A DNA stretch of 47,336 nt from Rhodobacterales bacterium RIFCSPHIGHO2_02_FULL_62_130 (GTDB lineage: Bacteria; Pseudomonadota; Alphaproteobacteria; Rhodobacterales; Rhodobacteraceae), in contig MHZT01000050.1 of assembly GCA_001828855.1 (NCBI GenBank), positions 1-47,336 of the forward strand. The letters are read 5' to 3'. Position numbers and translations under genes: made by a program. The notes below the pieces were generated by a model. The model was given only the letters and a program-made list of their open reading frames with translations, was not told where the DNA came from and did no database searches. Every line of letters starts with the position of its first letter. Positions within the stretch are counted from its first letter, which is position 1. Shown in pieces: positions 34,259-42,018 of this stretch.

Positions 34259-35254
34259 TCAGTTTCCTTTCGGCCCGCCCCGCAGGGCAACCAGAGTGTC
34301 AAACACGGCCTGATCCACCTCAATCATGCCCGCCGCCTGTGCTTTCGCGCGCTTGGCCAGACTGCCCCGCCCATGCACCCGCACGCGGTCGGTCCCCGGT
34401 GCAGGGCGCGAGTCTTCGATATGCTGCACAAGGGCGGTGACGTTTTCCCTGAACGCGGTGGCCGACCCCAGCAGCGCCGGATCAAGCACCAGAAAGAAAA
34501 AGCCGCTGTCGGTCACCTCTTCGGCCACCATCTTGCCGCCCGCCATCATCGCCAGCACCTGCACCACCAGCGCCAGCCCATAGCCGCGATGCCCGCCCCA
34601 AGGCAGAAACGCACCCTCCAGCGCCGCTGATGGGTCAAGCGTCGGGTTGCCGTCGCGGTCCACCGCGCTCTCAGGATCAAGCTCTTGCCCCAGCTTGCGG
34701 CGCAAAAGCACGTTGCCCCAAGTGGTCATGCCAGTGCCGAAATCGATCACCAAGGGATCAGGATCGCAGGGGAAGGCAAAGGCGACGGGATTGGTCCCGA
34801 AAATACGGTCGATGCCACCGGCAGGGGCCACTCGCGCCTGCGTGCTGGCGGTGTGAAAGGCCACAAAACCCTGCCGTGCCGCGCGTTCGACGTAATAGGC
34901 CAGCCGCCCGCTGAACCACGTATCCTTGATCCCGACCACCCCGACGCCCGTGGCCCGCGCCAGCTCGACCGCCTTGTCGATCCCGATGATCGACGTGACA
35001 TAGCCGTTGTTCCCCGCCCCGTCGATCATCGCGGAACTGGGGCCACGGTCCTGCACCGTGATCGGATTGCCTGCCGGATGATCCTTAAGATGTTCGACCA
35101 GTGCCATCACGCGCGGCAGTCCGGCAAAGGCATGGCCCGCCCCCGCCGCATCGACAAGATGATCAGCGACCGTGGCCGCATGATCGCGCGGCATGCCGTG
35201 GCTGTGCAGCACATCCACGGCCAGCGCCTTGGCCTCGGCAAAGCTAAGCAGCAT
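34259..35254 (-). CDS. Ldh2 family oxidoreductase (malate/L-lactate dehydrogenase-like)
   Basis: This is a 331-residue NAD(P)-dependent enzyme of the Ldh_2 family (YiaK, AllD and ComC relatives), which does not have a Rossmann fold. The N-terminal His41 in AGHAFAGLPR aligns with the conserved SHG histidine of the family. GTNPVAFAFP, DFGTGMTTWG and the GGHRGYGLAL block are intact. The usual SNHFG segment reads DTWFSG near residue 111, so its histidine is replaced. It probably reduces or oxidises a 2-oxo sugar acid. It is the third gene of the operon that starts with SDR and SMP-30, and a 102-base gap precedes it. Confidence 0.87.
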   Translation of the reverse strand: MLLSFAEAKALAVDVLHSHGMPRDHAATVADHLVDAAGAGHAFAGLPRVMALVEHLKDHPAGNPITVQDRGPSSAMIDGAGNNGYVTSIIGIDKAVELARATGVGVVGIKDTWFSGRLAYYVERAARQGFVAFHTASTQARVAPAGGIDRIFGTNPVAFAFPCDPDPLVIDFGTGMTTWGNVLLRRKLGQELDPESAVDRDGNPTLDPSAALEGAFLPWGGHRGYGLALVVQVLAMMAGGKMVAEEVTDSGFFFLVLDPALLGSATAFRENVTALVQHIEDSRPAPGTDRVRVHGRGSLAKRAKAQAAGMIEVDQAVFDTLVALRGGPKGN

Positions 35255-35356
35255 ATGAAACCTCCCTTTTCTTTCCCCCGTTTAGCGCGCCAGAGGGGCG
35301 GCAAGTATCACCAGCATCCGGTGACAATCTTTGCGCCGCGCGTTCAAATCGCGATG

Positions 35357-36196
35357 TCAGGCAGCGCCCACCTCGACATGCAGCGTAAAGACAGCGGCAT
35401 TGCGCTTGCCCGCCACAAGATCCTGAACGGGGCCGCAATAGACGGTGCAGAACAGCGTATGCCCCTCCGGACCGCCAATGGTGCAGGCCACCCCGCAGCC
35501 GTCAAAGGCGATGCGGTCGGTGATCTGGCCGCCGTCCAGCACACGCAGAAATTCGCCGGTGTTGAAACAACCGGTCCAGATCGCGCCGCTGGCATCGGCG
35601 CAAATCCCGTCGGGCTGACGCTGGCCCAGATCGGCAAAGGTGCGGCGGTTGGCCAATGCGCCATCAGGCGACAGATCGAACGCGGTCAACTTGCCGCGCC
35701 AAGTCTCGGCCACGACCAGAGTGCGCCCTCCGTCGATGATGACCATGGCATTGGGAAACTCGATATCCCCCGCCACCGCGCGAATACTGCCATCGGGATC
35801 GACACGGTGGATGGAGGTCGCCTTGATCGGGTCGCCCGCATCATAGTCATAGCCGAAATCGCCCACATAGATCCGTCCAGCGTGGTCGATGGTGAAATCG
35901 TTGACATCGCCGCCGACAAAAGGCGTCAGATCTGCGTATTCCGCAATCCCGTCACCTGTGATGCGATACAGCCGGAAATCCTTGGAGGACGCGACAATCG
36001 GCGTGCCATCGGGCAAAAAGCCAAGCCCCGAAGGCCGGTGCGGCACCTCGGCGATCTTTTCCCGCTCTCCGTTCAGGCCAAGCCGGTAAACCTTGTGGTC
36101 GAACACATCCGAAACCCAAAGCCGCCCGTCGCGCCATTTGGCACCTTCAAGGAAAATGAAATCCTCGGCCAGCCTTTCGGCCTTGTGGTCACGCAT
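35357..36196 (-). CDS. SMP-30/gluconolactonase family lactonase
   Basis: This is a 279-residue six-bladed propeller enzyme that hydrolyses sugar lactones. The four metal ligands of the family are visible: Glu17 (LEGAKW), Asn99 (VNDF), Asn149 (FPNAM) and Asp196 (QPDGIC). It lies 50 bases after the SDR at 36247 and before Ldh2 in the minus operon. The pairing with an SDR suggests oxidation of a cyclic sugar to the lactone, then opening. A second SMP-30 protein is encoded on the other arm at 39728..40630. The two are distant by sequence and may act on different ring sizes. Confidence 0.88.
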   Translation of the reverse strand: MRDHKAERLAEDFIFLEGAKWRDGRLWVSDVFDHKVYRLGLNGEREKIAEVPHRPSGLGFLPDGTPIVASSKDFRLYRITGDGIAEYADLTPFVGGDVNDFTIDHAGRIYVGDFGYDYDAGDPIKATSIHRVDPDGSIRAVAGDIEFPNAMVIIDGGRTLVVAETWRGKLTAFDLSPDGALANRRTFADLGQRQPDGICADASGAIWTGCFNTGEFLRVLDGGQITDRIAFDGCGVACTIGGPEGHTLFCTVYCGPVQDLVAGKRNAAVFTLHVEVGAA

Positions 36197-36246
36197 CGCT
36201 TCCCCCCCCGTGTATCGGGCCGGCCCGCAGACCGACCCGCAGTTTT

Positions 36247-36990
36247 TTACCAGCCGCCATCAACCTGAATGTTCTGGCCGGTGATCAGATCGGATTGCGG
36301 CGTGGACAGGAACACCGCCAGATTGGCGATATCCACCGCCTCGATCCGCTTTTTCATGCTTTGGTTTTCCAGAATCCACTGGTGATATTCTTCGCGCTTG
36401 TCGCCACGGTCGCGGAATTCGGCCTCGGACAGCACGGCGCCAGGCGAGATGCCGTTGACGTTGATCAGCCATTCGCCCAACTCGCGCGCCATGCCCTTTA
36501 TCAGGCCATACATCGCGCCCTTCGACGCGATATAGGGCACATAGCCATCCCAGCGCCCCGTCAGTGTCAGCGAGGTGATGTTGACAATCTTGCCCGCCTT
36601 CTTGCGCTTCATATGTTCGGCGCAGGCCCGCGACAGCACGAAAACGGCGGTCGAGTTGATGCGGATCTGGTCCTCGTATTCCTGAATCGAAAAGGCGTCG
36701 TGCTGCTTGAAGATCACAAGTGCCGCGTTGTTCACCAGCACATCGATGCCGCCGACCTCACCCCCCAAAACCTTGGCCATCGACTCAAGCGCGTCCAGCT
36801 TGCCCAGATCGCAGCCGATATAGCGCACGCCCGCGCCGATCTTGTCCAACCGCGCCTGCGCGTCCGGTGCGTCGGGCATGTCCAGCGCGATGACGTTGGC
36901 CCCTTCTTCAAGATACCGCTTGACCAGCGCCTGCCCGATCGTCCCCAAAGCCCCCGTGATAAGGACGTTCTTTCCCTGAAGTTGCGCCAT
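36247..36990 (-). CDS. SDR family oxidoreductase
   Basis: This is a 247-residue SDR with an unusual cofactor loop TGALGTIG at 12-19 where TGxxxGIG is normal. NNAA is at 87-90, and Ser140, Tyr153 and Lys157 (YIASK) complete the catalytic set. The ATG at 36990 follows GGAAGGAA; a long upstream frame is not coding. It is the first gene of the six-gene minus operon, divergent from the GMC operon, with a putative operator at 37192-37206 between them. A sugar 1-dehydrogenase feeding the SMP-30 lactonase is the simplest role. Confidence 0.88.
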   Translation of the reverse strand: MAQLQGKNVLITGALGTIGQALVKRYLEEGANVIALDMPDAPDAQARLDKIGAGVRYIGCDLGKLDALESMAKVLGGEVGGIDVLVNNAALVIFKQHDAFSIQEYEDQIRINSTAVFVLSRACAEHMKRKKAGKIVNITSLTLTGRWDGYVPYIASKGAMYGLIKGMARELGEWLINVNGISPGAVLSEAEFRDRGDKREEYHQWILENQSMKKRIEAVDIANLAVFLSTPQSDLITGQNIQVDGGW

Positions 36991-37191
36991 CGCATTTCCT
37001 TCCGTTTCCGCAGTCTGCGGCAAGTTTCGTTGCATCGGCCGGACCCTAGGGTCCAACCCGCGCGGGCGATACCGGACAGGCCGGAAAACACCTTTTCGGC
37101 CAGCGTAAAGGGCGGCGCGTAGGCTGGCGGTCAGAATTGGACAAAAGCACGGGTGGCGGCAATCGCTGATCGGCATGGCGCGGCGCAGGCA

Positions 37192-37206
37192 ATAATCTTT
37201 TGTTAT
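37192..37206. promoter_or_regulatory. ATAAT-N5-GTTAT palindrome, putative LysR-type operator
   Basis: ATAAT-ctttt-GTTAT lies between the two divergent SMP-30 operons, 86 bases upstream of the GMC start. It is the fourth match to ATAAY-N5-RTTAT in the window and again gives T-N11-A spacing. Function is inferred from recurrence and position. Confidence 0.6.
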
Positions 37207-37292
37207 ACCGCGGCAACGACGCGGGGCGTTTTCGACTGCGCCTGCCCGACCAGACTTTTACACTGGCGGCGCAAGGACAGATCGGAAAAACC

Positions 37293-38915
37293 ATGGACAG
37301 TTTCGACTACATCATCGTTGGCGCAGGTTCGGCCGGTTGCCCCGTGGCGCGCACGCTGACCGATGATCCCAGCATCTCGGTGCTGCTGGTCGAGGCCGGG
37401 CCCCATGCCGACCGCTTCTGGATCAACACGCCTGCGGGCATGGCCAAGCTTTACTTCAACGAAAAGCTGAACTGGAATTACAACACCGAACCCCTGTCGC
37501 GGCTGAAGAACCGCCGGATGTATTGGCCCCGTGGCAAGACGCTGGGCGGATCGTCCTCGATCAACGGGATGGTGTTCATCCGTGGCCATGCCAAGGATTT
37601 CGACAGTTGGCGCGATCTGGGAAATGCGGGCTGGGGCTATGTCGATGTGTTGCCCCACTTCAAGGCGATGGAGCATTTCGAACGCCGCGCCGATGCATGG
37701 CGCGGTCAGGGCGGCCCCCTGTGGGTCAGCGATCCGGTGGTCAAATCGGCCTCCAGCTATGATTTCATCGAAGCTGCCGCAGGGCTGGGCCATGCGAAAA
37801 CCGACGATATGAACGGCGAGGTGCATGACGGCGTGGGCTTCATGCAGCACAGCATCAAGGGGGGCCGCCGCCATTCGGCCTTTGCCGCCTTTGTCAAACC
37901 GATCCTGCACCGCCGCAACCTGACCGTTGTGACCGAAGCCCATGTCCAGCGCGTGCTGTTCGACGGCAAGGCCGCCACCGGAATCGAGGTGATGCACAAG
38001 GGCCAGTTGCGCCGCTTTACCGCCACGCGTGAAGTGATCCTGTCGGGCGGTGCGCTGAACACGCCGCAACTGCTGATGCTGTCGGGGGTGGGTCCGGCTG
38101 CCGAACTGCATAGGCACGGCATCCCCGTTTTGCACGAAAGCGCGGGCGTGGGACAGAACCTGCAAGACCATTTCTACATGCATACCGGCTGGCGGGCGAC
38201 AGCGGACAGCTCCTACAACGCCAATATCGCGGGCCTGCGCAAGTATTGGGAGGGCTTCAAATACCTGATGACCCGTCGCGGTTATCTTGCGCTGGGGTCA
38301 TCCCAAGTCGCGGCCTTTGTCAAAAGCAGCCCCGAAGAACCCTATGCCGATCTGCAGATCAGCTTCCGCCCGATGACCTTCCAGTATTTCCCCGATGGCA
38401 CGGTTGCGGTGGAAAAGCAGCCCGGGATGGGCGTTTCGGTCTATCAGTTGCGCCCGCAGACCACCGGTACGGTGACGCTGCGGTCAAACCGCGCCTCGGA
38501 CAAGGCGGTATCCTCGCCCGAGTTCCTGACCGACCCTTACGATATTTCCGCCATGATCAGCGGCATCAAGCAAATCCGCCAGATCATGAACACCGACCCG
38601 ATCCGGTCGCGCGTTGTGGCCGAAGAAGTCCCCGGCCCGCGCGTGAAAACCGACGAGGATATCTTCAACTTCATGGTCGAGACCGGCAATTCGGCCCACC
38701 ATCAGGGCGGCACGTGCAAAATGGGAAGCGATGCGATGGCGGTGGTCGATAACCGCCTGCGCCTGCGCGGGATGGAACGCTTGCGCGTAGTGGACGCCTC
38801 GATCATGCCGCACCTGACTTCGGGCAACACCAACGCACCCACGATCATGATCGGCGTCAAAGGCGGGCAGATGATCAGGGAAGACGCCCTGCCCCGCCGC
38901 GAGATCACGGCCTGA
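37293..38915 (+). CDS. GMC family oxidoreductase (choline dehydrogenase-like)
   Basis: This is a 540-residue FAD-dependent alcohol oxidase or dehydrogenase. It begins with the FAD motif GAGSAG at 10-15, carries signature 1 (PRGKTLGGSSSINGM) and signature 2 (GALNTPQLLMLSGVG), and has the active-site His469-His470 in HHQGGTCKMG. The usual second residue, Asn in NTNAPTIMIG, follows. No signal peptide is seen, so it acts in the cytoplasm. It is the first gene of the rightward operon GMC-SDR-SMP-30-PrpD-ALDH and likely oxidises a sugar or polyol hydroxyl. The ATG at 37293 is chosen because it starts just before the FAD strand. Confidence 0.9.
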   Translation: MDSFDYIIVGAGSAGCPVARTLTDDPSISVLLVEAGPHADRFWINTPAGMAKLYFNEKLNWNYNTEPLSRLKNRRMYWPRGKTLGGSSSINGMVFIRGHAKDFDSWRDLGNAGWGYVDVLPHFKAMEHFERRADAWRGQGGPLWVSDPVVKSASSYDFIEAAAGLGHAKTDDMNGEVHDGVGFMQHSIKGGRRHSAFAAFVKPILHRRNLTVVTEAHVQRVLFDGKAATGIEVMHKGQLRRFTATREVILSGGALNTPQLLMLSGVGPAAELHRHGIPVLHESAGVGQNLQDHFYMHTGWRATADSSYNANIAGLRKYWEGFKYLMTRRGYLALGSSQVAAFVKSSPEEPYADLQISFRPMTFQYFPDGTVAVEKQPGMGVSVYQLRPQTTGTVTLRSNRASDKAVSSPEFLTDPYDISAMISGIKQIRQIMNTDPIRSRVVAEEVPGPRVKTDEDIFNFMVETGNSAHHQGGTCKMGSDAMAVVDNRLRLRGMERLRVVDASIMPHLTSGNTNAPTIMIGVKGGQMIREDALPRREITA

Positions 38916-38960
38916 CAGGCTTTTAAAAATACCACACAAACCAGAACAGGGACACAGCCC

Positions 38961-39716
38961 ATGGCACAATTCACCGACCGGACGATCATGGTCACAGGTG
39001 CGGCAAGCGGCATCGGCGCGGCCGTTGTCAGACGGCTTTACCGCGACGGCGCAACCGTGATTGCCTGCGATCTGTCGCCCGAAGCCTTGGCCAAGCTTGC
39101 CGCCGAATTTCTCGACAGCGCCCGCGTCGAAACCGCAGCCCTTGATGTGACATCGCGCGATGCTGCCTTGAACTGTGTGGCTTTGGCCCGCGCACGGCAC
39201 GGGGCCTTGCACGGGCTGGTCAATTGCGCCGGTATTGCGGGTGTAGGCAATATCATGGACGTCGAACCCGAAGCCTACCACAAGGTAATGGCCGTCAATC
39301 TCGATGGCACAATCAACATGTGCCAAGCTTTTGTCCGCGCTGTAGAAAAAGACACTTGCCCGCGGGCGATCGTCAATATCTCGTCGGGCGCGGGGTTGAT
39401 GGGGGTGGCAAACCGGCTGCCCTATGTTGCGTCAAAATTCGGCGTCACGGGCATCACGAAATCCATGTCCCCCGAACTTGGCCCGCTGGGGATCAGGATC
39501 AACGCCGTGGCCCCCGGCGTCACCCGCACGCCCTTTATGGAATATGTCCTGAAAGACCCTGCCGCCGCGGCACGCATCATCGCCGCCCATCCCATTGGCC
39601 GCATTGGCGAACCCGAGGAGATTGCCAATGTCATCGTCTTCCTGCTGACCGATGACGCCAGCTTTATGACCGGCGCGGTAGTATCGGTCGATGGCGGCCA
39701 GACCGCCTGCCTGTGA
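38961..39716 (+). CDS. SDR family oxidoreductase
   Basis: This is a 251-residue classical SDR with TGAASGIG at 12-19, a variant NCAG at 88-91 (NNAG is normal), Ser141/142 and Tyr155-Lys159 (YVASK). The C-terminus is the usual TGAVVSVDGG. CAGGGA precedes the ATG. It lies 45 bases after GMC, and its TGA overlaps a possible GTG start of the SMP-30 gene. It presumably oxidises the sugar at C1 to the lactone for the next enzyme, or a hydroxyacid after ring opening. Confidence 0.88.
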   Translation: MAQFTDRTIMVTGAASGIGAAVVRRLYRDGATVIACDLSPEALAKLAAEFLDSARVETAALDVTSRDAALNCVALARARHGALHGLVNCAGIAGVGNIMDVEPEAYHKVMAVNLDGTINMCQAFVRAVEKDTCPRAIVNISSGAGLMGVANRLPYVASKFGVTGITKSMSPELGPLGIRINAVAPGVTRTPFMEYVLKDPAAAARIIAAHPIGRIGEPEEIANVIVFLLTDDASFMTGAVVSVDGGQTACL

Positions 39717-39727
39717 CGGGGCGGGCC

Positions 39728-40630
39728 ATGGTCGAAATCCGCCCCCTTGTCGATTGCCGCAACCATCTGGGCGAGAACCCGCTTTGGGATATCGCCGAGG
39801 AACGGCTTTACTGGATCGACAGCACCGCCTGCGAAATCTGGAGCTGCCGCGCTGATGGCAGCGAAGTGCAGACCCGCTACGTGCCGGACTATATCGGCTC
39901 GATGGCTCTGCGCTGCGGCGGGGGCGCGGTGCTGGCCCTTGCCAGCGGCTTTCATCTGTACGACTTCACCCGCCAGAAAACCGACCTGATTGCCAACCCG
40001 CTGGCCGACCTGCCCGATTACCGCTTTAACGATGGCAAGGTTGATCGGGCGGGCCGGTTTTTCGCGGGCGCGATGGGCTATGATTTCCACCGCCCCGACG
40101 TGGCGACCCAGCGCAGTCCCGGTGATCAAGGCCCACTGTTCCGGCTTGACCCCGACCTATCGGTGCATCGGATCGACGATGGCATGATCTGCTTTAACGC
40201 CCCCTGCTGGAGCCCTGACAACAGAACTTTCTACTACGGTGACAGCGAACACAGAACCATCTGGGCCAGCGATTACGATATGGCCACGGGCAACGTAACC
40301 AACCGGCGCACGTTTATCTCGGACCACGGCTTTGCGGGAACTGTCGATGGCGCAACGGTAGACAGCGAAGGCTTCATTTGGAACGCCAAGGTTCTGGGCG
40401 GCCAGATCATCCGCTATGCGCCCGATGGCAGCATCGACCGAATCATCAACATGCCCGTTCGGAATGTGACCTCTGTCATGTTCGGCGGGCCACAGCTTGA
40501 CATCCTCTTCGTGACCTCGATGGCCAAGCCCCTGCGCGGCGTGCCGACCACGCAATCGGACGCAGGCGCTGTTTTTGCCATTCATGGCCTTGGCGTGCAG
40601 GGCCTGCCCGAAACCCGCTTTGCCGGATAA
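39728..40630 (+). CDS. SMP-30/gluconolactonase family lactonase
   Basis: This is a 300-residue sugar lactonase. The metal ligands are Glu16 (LGENPLW), Asn101 (YRFNDGK), Asn157 (CFNAP) and Asp207 (TVDGAT), a complete set. It matches the L-arabinono- or gluconolactonase type more closely than the copy at 35357. I prefer the ATG at 39728; a GTG at 39713 overlapping the SDR stop would add five residues. It is followed after 14 bases by PrpD. It should open the lactone made by the upstream dehydrogenases. Confidence 0.9.
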   Translation: MVEIRPLVDCRNHLGENPLWDIAEERLYWIDSTACEIWSCRADGSEVQTRYVPDYIGSMALRCGGGAVLALASGFHLYDFTRQKTDLIANPLADLPDYRFNDGKVDRAGRFFAGAMGYDFHRPDVATQRSPGDQGPLFRLDPDLSVHRIDDGMICFNAPCWSPDNRTFYYGDSEHRTIWASDYDMATGNVTNRRTFISDHGFAGTVDGATVDSEGFIWNAKVLGGQIIRYAPDGSIDRIINMPVRNVTSVMFGGPQLDILFVTSMAKPLRGVPTTQSDAGAVFAIHGLGVQGLPETRFAG

Positions 40631-40644
40631 TCAGAAAGCCATAC

Positions 40645-42018
40645 ATGCGTGATATCGTCCACGACTTTGCCCGATTTGCCGCCACCACCACCTTTGCCGA
40701 TCTGCCCGAGGCTGCGGTCGAGTCCGCAAAGAAAAGCCTGTTGGATACGCTGGGCGTCATGCTGGGGGCCAGTGGCATGGAACCTGCCGTGCGCCCGGTC
40801 ATTGATCTGATGACCGAAACCGGCGGGCGGGCCGAGGCCACCGTGATCGGCTTTGGTACTCGCCTTCCCGCTGCCGCTGCCGCCTTTGCCAATGGCACCT
40901 TGGCGCACGGACTGGATTACGACAGCCAGACGCCGTGGGGCGCACATCCTGACAGCTCGCTGATCCCCGCCCTTCTGGCACTTGCGGAACGTATGGGGGA
41001 TGTCAGCGGTGAAAGGCTGATCGCCGCCATTGCCATCGGACAGGAACTGTTCATCCGGCTGCGCTGCAACGTGCGCTGGAACATGGACTGGAACCTGTCC
41101 AGCGCCGTCGGCGTCTATTCCGGTACCGCCGCATGCGGCGCACTTCTGGGACTGGATGCTGAACAGATCGCCCATGCCATGGGCATTGTCAGCCTTCATG
41201 CGGGCGGCACGATGCAGCAGATTTTCGGCACCGGCAGCGACCTGCGCGGCCTTTATGCTGGCTTCATCGCACAAAGCTGCGTGACAGCGGCCCTTTTGGC
41301 GCAAAAGGGCATGCTTGGCATGGAGCAGTTGTTCGAAGGCGAGGCGGGAATCTTCAAGGTCTATTTCGGCGGCGAATATGACCGCCAGAAGATGCTGCAC
41401 GGTCTGGGAAACACCTTCCTTTGCCAAGGAATGACCTACAAGTACTGGCCCGCCGTCGGCAATGCCCATACCTACATCCATGCGGCCATCGAACTGATGC
41501 GTGAACACCCGATTTCCGTCGCGGATATCGCGGCAGTCCGCGTCTATGTTGGCAGCTTTGCCGAACGGATGGTGCAACCCGCCGCAGCACGCAAAACGCC
41601 TGCCACGATGATGGACGCGAAATTCTCTCTGCCCTTCACCGTTGCCATCGCCCTGTCTGCGGGTCGCATGTCGATCACCGATTTCGCGCCCGAGGCGCTG
41701 AAAAATCCGGATATTCTTGCCCTTGCCGACAAGATCGAAGGTATCGCGGACCCTGCCTTCAATTGGAACCTGAAGCTGCCTGCCGGCAAGGTCGAGGTGG
41801 AAACAACCGACGGGCGCATCTTCTCGCGCTTGGGGGATGCGGTGCCCGGAACGCCCGAACGGCCGATGACATGGGACGAGTTGGGTCACAAATTCGCCGG
41901 ATGTGCCGCCGTTGCCGCAACCCCGCTTGCACCCGCGCGCATCGCAAAAACGCAAGGCTTTGTCCGCGTCTTGCAGGATACCAAGGACGCAACACTGATA
42001 TTGGAGCTTCTGGCATGA
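40645..42018 (+). CDS. MmgE/PrpD family protein, paralogue of 15290..16687
   Basis: This is a 457-residue MmgE/PrpD-fold enzyme. It shares long blocks with the copy at 15290: DTLGV, SGMEPAV, AFANG, QTPWG, RLRCNV, DWNLS, IAHA, GSDLRG and YFGG. It differs at HGLDYDSQ against HCLDYDDQ near residue 90, where active-site residues are expected. It probably dehydrates, isomerises or decarboxylates an acid made by the lactonase. It is the fourth gene of the GMC operon and its stop overlaps the ALDH start as ATGA. Confidence 0.88.
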   Translation: MRDIVHDFARFAATTTFADLPEAAVESAKKSLLDTLGVMLGASGMEPAVRPVIDLMTETGGRAEATVIGFGTRLPAAAAAFANGTLAHGLDYDSQTPWGAHPDSSLIPALLALAERMGDVSGERLIAAIAIGQELFIRLRCNVRWNMDWNLSSAVGVYSGTAACGALLGLDAEQIAHAMGIVSLHAGGTMQQIFGTGSDLRGLYAGFIAQSCVTAALLAQKGMLGMEQLFEGEAGIFKVYFGGEYDRQKMLHGLGNTFLCQGMTYKYWPAVGNAHTYIHAAIELMREHPISVADIAAVRVYVGSFAERMVQPAAARKTPATMMDAKFSLPFTVAIALSAGRMSITDFAPEALKNPDILALADKIEGIADPAFNWNLKLPAGKVEVETTDGRIFSRLGDAVPGTPERPMTWDELGHKFAGCAAVAATPLAPARIAKTQGFVRVLQDTKDATLILELLA

